From positions 1 through 5,455 of the forward strand of contig JBLHLW010000123.1 of NCBI GenBank assembly GCA_047621345.1: a stretch of DNA of 5,455 nucleotides. Direction: 5' to 3'. The translations under genes and the position numbers were made by a program. The notes beneath the pieces were generated by a model. The model was not told the origin of the DNA. It did no database searches and saw only the letters and a program-made list of their open reading frames with translations. Positions 1 to 4,760 of this stretch are shown here, piece after piece (the stretch's first letter is position 1; the number at the start of each line of letters is the position of its first letter). Origin of the DNA: Actimicrobium sp047621345. Lineage in GTDB: Bacteria; Pseudomonadota; Gammaproteobacteria; Burkholderiales; Burkholderiaceae_D.

Positions 1-1203
1 GTAAAAATCACTCAGTGCGTAGGCATTGCGTGAATCCAGACTGAAGCCCGACAGTGTCGCGCTCAGGCTATGGCTGATCACGCCGGTCCGTACTTTGCCG
101 CGCACGCCGATTTCTCCGGTGCGCACGGTGTCTTGTCGTTGATTATCAAACCGGTACAGCGTGGCGGCACCCGTGCTCTGGTTGACCGTCAGCGGCGTGA
201 GCACGTTGGCTTCGGTGCCGGAACGTGCGCCGAGGGCAGCCCAGGCAACGACATCCTTGGACAAGTCGATTTCACCGCGCACCGTGCCAAAGGTATCGCG
301 CTCGTTGGAATAGGTCCACGGCTGGGCGAAATTACGCGAGGCGTCTGGCGCTTCCGGGAGCGCGATGCCGCCGGCGAGTGTCACGCTGGGCCGGGGTGCC
401 GTCAGTTTGTGTTCCTGAAAACCGGCATCAGCGGATAAGCGCACAGTGCTGGTTCGGTAATCCAGACCGACCGACAACACGCTCAGTGAGCGCTGCTCTC
501 GGTCGACGGCGGTATCGCCATCACGACGTACGGCATTGATCCGGATGCCCATAGAATTTTCTGGTCCGAAACGGCGGCCGATATCGGTTGCCAGATAGGG
601 CTGTCCACCCGATTCGGTACCCGCTGTGATCTGGGTCAACGGTGCATTGCCGGCTCGCTTCGGCAGCAAGTTGATCGATCCGCCGACACCGCCACCGCCC
701 GGTGCAGCACCATTGAGAAAGGTGTTCGCGCCGCGGAAGACCTCGACCCGCTCCAGCAATTCTGCCGCCACAAATTGGCGCGGCAGCAGTCCGAACAAGC
801 CGTTGTAAGCGATGTCATCCGAGCTCACCGCAAAGCCGCGAATCATGTATAGCTCCTGATAATTGCCGAACCCGCGTGCCACGCGCACCGAGGGATCGTT
901 CTGCAGCACGTCAGCGACGCTGTGCGATTGCTGGTCCTGGATCAGTGCCTGCGTGTAGTTGGTGCTGTTGAAAGGCGTATCCATGACATCGGTATTGCCG
1001 AGCAAGCCGAGTCGCCCGCCGCGCGCCACCTGACCACCGGGATACGCCACCGGCAAACCAGCTGCCGAGGCATCGGCAGAAGCGCTGACCGTGATGCTTT
1101 GCAAGACTTGCGGTTGGGTAGCGGTTTGTGCCTGCGCCGTGCTGCTAGCGAGCAGGAAAGCAGCGAGGGCGAGCGGATTGCGTGCGAAATGATGCTGATT
1201 CAT
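1..1203 (-). CDS. TonB-dependent siderophore receptor, partial (N-terminal 401 residues; C-terminus beyond left edge)
   Basis: This is an outer-membrane gated channel that imports ferric siderophore using energy from TonB-ExbBD. The reverse strand reads open from ATG at 1203 to the window edge, 401 codons with no stop. Residues 1-25 look like a signal peptide (hydrophobic stretch about 10-20, cleavage probably after AQA at 23-25). A TonB-box-like segment QSITVSA lies at 35-41. The plug domain follows: SVADVLQNDPSVRV at 95-108, YMIRGF at 119-124, and LLERVEVFRG then a glycine-rich GGGGVGGSINLLP segment at about 150-181. From about 190 the alternating aromatic/polar pattern fits the start of the beta-barrel. 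Full-length relatives are about 700-750 residues, so roughly 300 or more are missing. No STN signalling domain precedes the TonB box, so it looks like a simple transporter rather than a surface-signalling transducer. AGGGA (1214-1218, minus strand) lies 10 bases before the ATG. It diverges from a PepSY reductase gene. The exact siderophore cannot be read from this sequence. Confidence 0.95.
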   Translation of the reverse strand, partial: MNQHHFARNPLALAAFLLASSTAQAQTATQPQVLQSITVSASADASAAGLPVAYPGGQVARGGRLGLLGNTDVMDTPFNSTNYTQALIQDQQSHSVADVLQNDPSVRVARGFGNYQELYMIRGFAVSSDDIAYNGLFGLLPRQFVAAELLERVEVFRGANTFLNGAAPGGGGVGGSINLLPKRAGNAPLTQITAGTESGGQPYLATDIGRRFGPENSMGIRINAVRRDGDTAVDREQRSLSVLSVGLDYRTSTVRLSADAGFQEHKLTAPRPSVTLAGGIALPEAPDASRNFAQPWTYSNERDTFGTVRGEIDLSKDVVAWAALGARSGTEANVLTPLTVNQSTGAATLYRFDNQRQDTVRTGEIGVRGKVRTGVISHSLSATLSGFSLDSRNAYALSDFY

Positions 1204-1213
1204 GGAGTTGGTT

Positions 1214-1218
1214 TCCCT
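1214..1218 (-). promoter_or_regulatory. Ribosome binding site of the siderophore receptor
   Basis: On the minus strand AGGGA lies 10 bases before the ATG at 1203. It supports that start, which also places a good signal peptide at the very N-terminus. Confidence 0.55.
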
Positions 1219-1248
1219 GAGGTAAGTGAAGTTTCCGCAATCATAACG

Positions 1249-1267
1249 AGCCAACGCACGGTTGGCT
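1249..1267. repeat. Perfect 7-bp inverted repeat (AGCCAAC / GTTGGCT, 5-nt spacer)
   Basis: AGCCAAC (1249-1255) and GTTGGCT (1261-1267) are exact reverse complements separated by GCACG. The element lies 46-64 bases upstream of the receptor ATG and 4 bases from the Fur-box-like site. It could be a second operator (for example for a local regulator) or, if transcription of the receptor starts at or upstream of it, a hairpin in the 5' leader. No T-run follows it on either strand, so it is not a standard terminator. Confidence 0.55.
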
Positions 1268-1271
1268 AGTA

Positions 1272-1290
1272 AATGCGAGTGATTTGCATT
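1272..1290. promoter_or_regulatory. Fur-box-like operator between divergent iron genes
   Basis: AATGCGAGTGATTTGCATT is a 19-bp imperfect palindrome about a central base. Seven of nine paired positions are complementary, and it agrees with AATGAGAATGATTCTCATT, a typical proteobacterial Fur site form, at 15 of 19 positions. It lies 68 bases before the receptor ATG and 43 bases before the PepSY ATG, so one Fur dimer site could control both directions. Core promoter hexamers are weak. The best plus-strand pair is TTGGCT at 1262-1267 and TGCATT at 1285-1290, with a 17-base gap, which the operator would cover. Regulation by Fur is inferred from site form and gene content. Confidence 0.7.
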
Positions 1291-1333
1291 AAGATCTTTC
1301 CTGCCGCCACTTTTATCCTTTTCAGAGACCCCG

Positions 1334-2473
1334 ATGACCCCTGTCACACTGCGCCGCTGGTCCTGGATGCACCGATGGAGCAGCCTGGTATGTACCGTTT
1401 TCATGCTGTTGCTGTGCCTGACCGGCCTGCCGCTGATCTTCCACCACGAAATTGATCAATTGCTAGGCAATGTTGTCGAGGCACCCGTGATGCCGGCCAG
1501 CACGCCCAATGCCGATGTCGATCAGGTACTGACAGCAGCCAAAGCGCTGTATCCCGGCAAGATCGTCCAGTACATGTCGCGCGAGATCGACGAGCCGCGC
1601 ATCTGGAATGTCACGCTGGGCGATTTCATCAACGATCCGAATTTCAATTCGATTGCAGTCGATGCCCGTACAGCCAAAGTCCTGGCTGAGCCGAAATTCG
1701 AAGGGTCGTTCGTCTACGTGATGTTCCGTTTGCATGTCGATCTGTTTGCCGGTTTGCCAGGCATGTTGTTTCTGGGATTGATGGGATTGTTATTGATCGT
1801 GGCGATCATTTCCGGCGTCGTGCTCTACGCCCCTTTCATGCGCAAATTAGCGTTTGGCACAGTGCGCCGTGAACGCACGCCGCGCACCCGCTGGCTCGAT
1901 ACCCACAACTTGCTGGGCGCGGTGACGCTGGTGTGGGCGCTGGTCGTCGGTGCGACCGGCATGATCAATACCTGGGCTGATCTGGTCCTCGAGTACTGGC
2001 AGTCGGACCAGATGGCGCAGATGGTTGCGCCCTATAAAGATTTACCGGTGCCGACACAACTGGCCTCGATGCAGCAATCAATGAACGCTGCACAGGCGCT
2101 GCAACCCGGCATGGATTTCGGCTTCATTGCGTGGCCGGGTACGCCGTTCAGCAGTCCGCATCATTACGGTATTTTCATGCGCGGTCGGGAGGCGCTGACC
2201 GCGCGGTTGTATCAGCCGATTCTGGTGGATGCGCAAACGGCGCAGGTAACGGACAGCCGCCGCTTGCCTTGGTATCTGACCGCCTTGCTCGTGTCGCAGC
2301 CGCTGCATTTTGGCGACTACGGCGGCCTCGGTATGAAACTACTTTGGGCCCTGTTCGACATCGCGACGATTGTTGTGCTGGGTAGTGGCATCTACCTCTG
2401 GCTCAAGCGTGGCGGGCGCAAGCGCGCCGATACTAGTCTGCCTTTGTCTGTGCGTCATGAGCTGGTGCCGTGA
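1334..2473 (+). CDS. PepSY-associated transmembrane protein, FoxB/PiuB-like (probable inner-membrane siderophore reductase)
   Basis: This 379-residue integral inner-membrane protein has four predicted helices at about 17-36, 142-166, 193-213 and 334-356. Basic residues flank the N-terminus (RRW at 7-9), the 2-3 loop (RKLAFGTVRRERTPRTR) and the C-terminus (KRGGRKR at 358-364). Both ends and the short middle loop are therefore cytoplasmic, and two large periplasmic regions (about 37-141 and 214-333) carry the PepSY-type domains. Histidines stand next to helices at H13, H37, H38, H134 (RLHVDLF), H191 (DTHNLLG) and H325 (QPLHFGDYGG). FoxB of Pseudomonas aeruginosa, of the same family, is a haem-containing siderophore reductase, so haem ligation by some of these is plausible. 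Length and topology are normal for the family. The ribosome site is poor (GAGA about 5 bases before ATG). M12 (1367) is a less likely start because it would remove the conserved RRW segment. It diverges from the receptor and shares the Fur-box region, which supports a role in freeing iron from the imported siderophore. Confidence 0.88.
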   Translation: MTPVTLRRWSWMHRWSSLVCTVFMLLLCLTGLPLIFHHEIDQLLGNVVEAPVMPASTPNADVDQVLTAAKALYPGKIVQYMSREIDEPRIWNVTLGDFINDPNFNSIAVDARTAKVLAEPKFEGSFVYVMFRLHVDLFAGLPGMLFLGLMGLLLIVAIISGVVLYAPFMRKLAFGTVRRERTPRTRWLDTHNLLGAVTLVWALVVGATGMINTWADLVLEYWQSDQMAQMVAPYKDLPVPTQLASMQQSMNAAQALQPGMDFGFIAWPGTPFSSPHHYGIFMRGREALTARLYQPILVDAQTAQVTDSRRLPWYLTALLVSQPLHFGDYGGLGMKLLWALFDIATIVVLGSGIYLWLKRGGRKRADTSLPLSVRHELVP

Positions 2474-2637
2474 TGCTGAGATTGATGCGATTGTGGGGTT
2501 GGCCGCTGCTGCTGGCCTTGCTGACGACGGCCGGTTTGTTCATGGCGCTGGTCGGTGATGGCTGGTGGGATACGCTGTCGACGTTGGCGCTAGGGATTCC
2601 ACTGCTCATCGGTAGCTGGCATGCGCTGCGCCGATGA
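2473..2637 (+). CDS. Small two-helix membrane protein, siderophore-operon associated
   Basis: This 54-residue ORF starts at the ATG that overlaps the stop of the PepSY gene (TGATG), which indicates translational coupling and one transcript. It begins MLRLMRLWGW and has two hydrophobic segments at about 10-27 and 36-50, joined by a short turn GDGWWD (28-33). R3 and R6 at the start and RR at the end suggest both termini are cytoplasmic. I recall similar short proteins with a GDGWWD-like turn beside PepSY genes, but I cannot name a family or function. Its placement suggests a helper or stabilising subunit of the reductase. No clear ribosome site exists, as expected for a coupled gene. Codon use matches the gene before it, and the ORF ends at the convergent hairpin. 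Confidence 0.8.
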   Translation: MLRLMRLWGWPLLLALLTTAGLFMALVGDGWWDTLSTLALGIPLLIGSWHALRR

Positions 2638-2662
2638 CCTCCCTCAGGTTACTGCGGGAGGT
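2637..2662. terminator. Hairpin at the convergent gene junction, possible bidirectional terminator
   Basis: ACCTCCC (2637-2643) pairs with GGGAGGT (2656-2662). Inside, after one T/C mismatch, CAG (2645-2647) pairs with CTG (2652-2654) around a GTTA loop. The stop of the plus-strand 54-residue gene (2635-2637) ends at its edge, and the stop of the minus-strand CWC gene (2644-2646) lies inside it. No T-run follows on either strand, so it is not a textbook intrinsic terminator. It may still separate the two convergent operons or protect transcript 3' ends. Confidence 0.5.
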
Positions 2663-2832
2663 GTTGACTGCGCAATAAAGTCGCGCAGGCATGCCGGACA
2701 AAAACAGCTGGCGTCACTACCGGGTGGCACTGCCAGCAGGCGCGGCAGCGACATACACCAGCACGGATCAGGCGCCGTCGGATCGACCATACCGCAACCG
2801 AATTCGGCACCGCAGCGCGGGCAGATGCTCAT
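2644..2832 (-). CDS. Small cysteine-rich CWC-family protein
   Basis: This 62-residue soluble protein has eight cysteines: C4 and C7 (CPRCG), C13, C24 and C26 (the CWC triplet after DP), C43, C45 and C48 (CFCPAC). The pattern matches my memory of the Cys_rich_CWC family (Pfam PF14375), whose biochemical role is unknown. Two CxxC knuckles plus the CWC triplet suggest binding of zinc or another metal, or a thiol-disulfide role; this is inferred. It has no signal peptide or membrane segment, so it should be cytoplasmic. Its ATG overlaps the stop of the anti-sigma gene (ATGA), and GGGA lies 6 bases upstream, so the two are probably co-translated. It is the last gene of the sigma/anti-sigma operon and ends inside the convergent hairpin. 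Confidence 0.85.
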   Translation of the reverse strand: MSICPRCGAEFGCGMVDPTAPDPCWCMSLPRLLAVPPGSDASCFCPACLRDFIAQSTPPAVT

Positions 2833-3044
2833 TCCGGATCCCGGGTTACCGGTGGTGTATCGTCCGCAATCTCGAATTTGCGCATCGCTTGACGCAAGAA
2901 GCGCATTTGTCTGGTGTAGGTCGTGCAGGCATCGCAGACGATCAGATGGAGACGCACACGGATTTTTTCGATGACGGACAAGTCGCGATCCTGCCCTTCC
3001 GACACTAATCGATGGACTTCACGGCAGGTGGGTTTAAGTTTCAT
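2829..3044 (-). CDS. Putative soluble zinc-binding anti-sigma factor (ZAS/zf-HC2-like)
   Basis: This 71-residue protein follows the ECF sigma gene after 9 bases, and its ribosome site AAGGA overlaps the sigma stop codon (TAAGGA). It carries the zinc anti-sigma signature H-x3-C-x2-C at H33, C37 and C40 (HLIVCDAC), preceded by C7. The spacing C7-H33-C37-C40 equals that of the redox-responsive anti-sigma RsrA (C11-H37-C41-C44, from memory). There is no transmembrane helix, so it should act in the cytoplasm. The sequence is strongly basic around 27-53, with helices on both sides of the motif, as in other ZAS proteins that wrap the sigma factor. The inferred role is to bind and silence the sigma factor encoded just upstream, releasing it on oxidation or zinc loss. 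H11 is a possible alternative ligand. The acidic, proline-containing tail (57-71) is probably disordered. Confidence 0.82.
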   Translation of the reverse strand: MKLKPTCREVHRLVSEGQDRDLSVIEKIRVRLHLIVCDACTTYTRQMRFLRQAMRKFEIADDTPPVTRDPE

Positions 3045-3053
3045 CGCGATTCC

Positions 3054-3632
3054 TTAGCGAGCGTGACCGGCCGGCAAATTGCCGAACCAGTGCAGTTCCA
3101 GGCATGCCCGCAGGCGTAATCGTGCGCGGTACAACATCACCCACGCATTAGACGTGGTAATCGCCAGTTCCTGACAAATTTCTTCGGTTTCCAGTTCCAG
3201 CCATTCACGCATCAGGAAGATGCGCGCCGTGTTGGGCGGCAGTTTTTCGAGGCAGATTTCCATGACTCTAAAAAAATCCTTCTGCTCCAGTGCCGCATCC
3301 GGATTACCCCATGGGCGCGGTTTATCGATGGCGTGGCCGTTGGCGGCGAATAGCGCATCAATCACGTCGTCTTCGCTCTGGTCGTCGGCGACGAGGAATT
3401 GCCGCGTGCGGCCCGCCGCCCGCAGCGCATCAATGATTTTGAATTTCAGAATGCCGGTGACATAAGTGCGCAGCGAGGAGTTGCCGGCAAACCGGTCGGG
3501 CTTTTCCAGTACGGCAATCAGCGCTTCCTGCACCACATCATCAGCCAGTGCATTGTCACGCAGTTGTAAAAGCGCGAAGCGCAGCAGGGCCGGTCGCAGT
3601 GCTTCAAGTTCCCGGTGCAGGGTAGTGCTCAT
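3054..3632 (-). CDS. ECF-type RNA polymerase sigma-70 family factor
   Basis: This 192-residue sigma factor holds the two essential domains. Sigma-2 spans about 10-75, with DDVVQEALIAVL at 31-42 and the promoter-melting/-10 recognition part through LRTYVTGILKFKIIDALR at 54-71. Sigma-4 spans about 128-180, with LPPNTARIFLMREW at 131-144 and a helix-turn-helix around EEICQELAITTSNAWVMLYR at 150-169. The linker between them (about 76-127) is fairly long and acidic. The pattern resembles the betaproteobacterial TIGR02943 sigma group from memory. ATG at 3632 is supported by AAGG (3641-3644, minus strand) 8 bases upstream. It heads a three-gene operon with a ZAS-like anti-sigma and a CWC protein, a layout typical of sigma factors controlled by a cognate cytoplasmic anti-sigma. 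No FecR gene is present, so iron-surface signalling is unlikely. Target promoters are unknown. Confidence 0.92.
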   Translation of the reverse strand: MSTTLHRELEALRPALLRFALLQLRDNALADDVVQEALIAVLEKPDRFAGNSSLRTYVTGILKFKIIDALRAAGRTRQFLVADDQSEDDVIDALFAANGHAIDKPRPWGNPDAALEQKDFFRVMEICLEKLPPNTARIFLMREWLELETEEICQELAITTSNAWVMLYRARLRLRACLELHWFGNLPAGHAR

Positions 3633-3640
3633 GGTGGGTA

Positions 3641-3644
3641 CCTT
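3641..3644 (-). promoter_or_regulatory. Ribosome binding site of the ECF sigma gene
   Basis: AAGG on the minus strand lies 8 bases before the ATG at 3632 and decides between this start and any downstream alternative. I could not identify convincing -35/-10 elements for the operon in 3645-3776. Confidence 0.5.
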
Positions 3645-3730
3645 GTCGTGATGCCGGGGGTGGCTGTTGCGGATTGTGCGAAAGGCTAACTGAACGCCTC
3701 ATGAAAAACAAGAAATTGCCTGCGAGCCCG

Positions 3731-3740
3731 GAAACGTTTC
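3731..3740. promoter_or_regulatory. Perfect 10-bp palindrome GAAACGTTTC in the divergent sigma/argB region
   Basis: GAAACGTTTC is its own reverse complement. It sits 36 bases before the argB ATG and ends 4 bases before a TAAAAT box, at the place a -35 element would be. It could be an operator for argB or for the divergent sigma operon. No regulator can be named from it. Confidence 0.35.
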
Positions 3741-3744
3741 ACTG

Positions 3745-3750
3745 TAAAAT
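3745..3750 (+). promoter_or_regulatory. Possible -10 element of argB (TAAAAT)
   Basis: TAAAAT matches TATAAT at five of six positions and lies 26 bases before the argB ATG. No good -35 hexamer stands 16-18 bases upstream (that position overlaps or borders the GAAACGTTTC palindrome), so the promoter would be weak or activator-dependent if real. Confidence 0.4.
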
Positions 3751-3767
3751 CGCCGCAATTCATTTTT

Positions 3768-3770
3768 GGA
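3768..3770 (+). promoter_or_regulatory. Ribosome binding site of argB
   Basis: GGA (in TTTTTGGAACTGCC) stands 6 bases before ATG 3777. It is short but properly spaced, and the resulting N-terminus MPDIIPDLFS matches the family. Confidence 0.45.
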
Positions 3771-3776
3771 ACTGCC

Positions 3777-4679
3777 ATGCCCGACATCATTCCCGACCTG
3801 TTCTCGGTCTCACCGCAGATCAAGGCTGAAATACTGGCAGAAGCCCTGCCCTACATCCGCAAGTTCCATGGCAAGACCATCGTCGTCAAATACGGCGGCA
3901 ATGCCATGACCGAAGAGCGTCTCAAGCACGGATTTGCGCGCGACGTCATTTTGCTCAAGCTGGTCGGCATGAACCCGGTCGTCGTCCACGGCGGCGGTCC
4001 GCAGATCGACAACGCACTCAAGAAGATCGGCAAGCAGGGTACCTTCATTCAGGGCATGCGTATTACCGACGAAGAAACCATGGAAGTCGTCGAGTGGGTG
4101 CTGGGTGGTGAAGTTCAGCAAGACATCGTGATGTTGATCAACCATTACGGCGGACAGGCAGTTGGACTGACCGGCAAAGACGGAGGGTTGATCCGCGCCC
4201 GCAAAATGAAAATGCCGGACCGCGAAAATCCGGGCCAATTCCTCGATCTGGGTTTCGTAGGCGAAATCGATGCGATCAACCCGGCGGTGGTCAAAGCGTT
4301 GCAAGATGACGCTTTCATCCCGATCATTTCACCTATCGGTTTTGGCGAAGACGGCCAGGCCTACAACATCAACGCCGACCTCGTTGCCGGCAAGATCGCC
4401 GAAATCCTGAAAGCCGAAAAGCTGATCATGATGACCAACATCCCCGGCGTGATGGACAAAAATGGCAACCTCGTCACCGACCTGTCCGCGCGCGAGATCG
4501 ATGAAATGTTCGCCGATGGCACGATCTCCGGCGGCATGTTGCCAAAGATATCGTCAGCACTTGACGCCGCCAAATCCGGCGTCAACACAGTCCACATCAT
4601 CGACGGCCGCATCGAACACTCGCTGCTGCTCGAAGTGCTGACGGAGCAAGCTTTCGGAACGATGATCCGCTCGCATTAA
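3777..4679 (+). CDS. argB: Acetylglutamate kinase
   Basis: ArgB phosphorylates N-acetyl-L-glutamate with ATP, the second step of arginine biosynthesis in the cytoplasm. The 300-residue protein shows the amino-acid-kinase fold signatures: VVKYGGNAM at 36-44 with catalytic K38, HGGGPQ at 71-76 (substrate and phosphate binding), GMR at 93-95, the acetylglutamate site NINADL at 197-202, and GGMLPK at 252-257 ending in the second catalytic lysine K257. It carries the extra N-terminal helix (about residues 10-30, KAEILAEALPYIRKF) and the C-terminal GTMI motif (294-297). These are found in hexameric, arginine-feedback-inhibited enzymes and absent from the shorter (258-residue) insensitive E. coli enzyme, so allosteric inhibition by arginine is expected. 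It seems to stand alone: a sigma operon diverges upstream and a DUF1045 gene converges downstream, with no other arg gene in the window. Confidence 0.99.
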   Translation: MPDIIPDLFSVSPQIKAEILAEALPYIRKFHGKTIVVKYGGNAMTEERLKHGFARDVILLKLVGMNPVVVHGGGPQIDNALKKIGKQGTFIQGMRITDEETMEVVEWVLGGEVQQDIVMLINHYGGQAVGLTGKDGGLIRARKMKMPDRENPGQFLDLGFVGEIDAINPAVVKALQDDAFIPIISPIGFGEDGQAYNINADLVAGKIAEILKAEKLIMMTNIPGVMDKNGNLVTDLSAREIDEMFADGTISGGMLPKISSALDAAKSGVNTVHIIDGRIEHSLLLEVLTEQAFGTMIRSH

Positions 4680-4692
4680 CGCGCACGGCCCT

Positions 4693-4729
4693 CCACCCCG
4701 TAGGGTGGGCACGGGGTTACCGTGCCCAC
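4693..4729. repeat. REP-like palindromic element with alternative hairpins
   Basis: GTGGGCACGG (4705-4714) pairs perfectly with CCGTGCCCAC (4720-4729) over a GGTTA loop. CCACCC (4693-4698) pairs with GGGTGG (4703-4708) over CGTA and competes for the same bases. A third pairing, CCCCGT (4696-4701) with ACGGGG (4711-4716), is also possible. The form TAGGGTGGGCAC...GTGCCCACGCG resembles dispersed intergenic palindromes I recall from many proteobacterial genomes. It lies just after argB, in the convergent gap, and may also act in 3'-end formation or protection, but no T-run follows on either strand. Confidence 0.6.
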
Positions 4730-4760
4730 GCGAGCGCCCCAAAAAACGTAAAAACAACCA

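Noticed and set aside
70..539. Plus-strand ORFs of 122 and 104 codons opposite the receptor
   Set aside because: They lie antisense to an uninterrupted, motif-bearing receptor frame and their translations show no recognisable domain; they are shadows of a GC-rich gene.
922..1269. Plus-strand 115-codon ORF over the receptor start and intergenic region
   Set aside because: It is antisense to the receptor signal peptide, TonB box and plug, and runs across the regulatory region; arginine/alanine-rich composition is typical of a shadow frame.
1262..1295. Confident sigma-70 promoter for the PepSY operon
   Set aside because: TTGGCT has only a weak partner (TGCATT at 17 bases) and the better TAAGAT box at 1290-1295 is 22 bases away, so it was not listed as a separate feature.
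2621..3008. Plus-strand ORFs of 117 and 105 codons over the CWC and anti-sigma genes
   Set aside because: The minus-strand frames carry the cysteine and H-x3-C-x2-C motifs and coupled starts; the plus frames have no such signals.
3810..4304. Minus-strand 164-codon ORF inside argB
   Set aside because: It is fully antisense to a highly conserved kinase and arises from codon bias of argB; no ribosome site or domain supports it.
4705..4730. CRISPR repeat or attachment site
   Set aside because: Only one copy is present, without spacers, cas genes or an integrase nearby.
4705..4746. Standard intrinsic terminator for argB
   Set aside because: The hairpin is strong, but on the plus strand it is followed by GCGAGCGCCCC and an A-run, not a T-run; on the minus strand the T-runs come before the hairpin.
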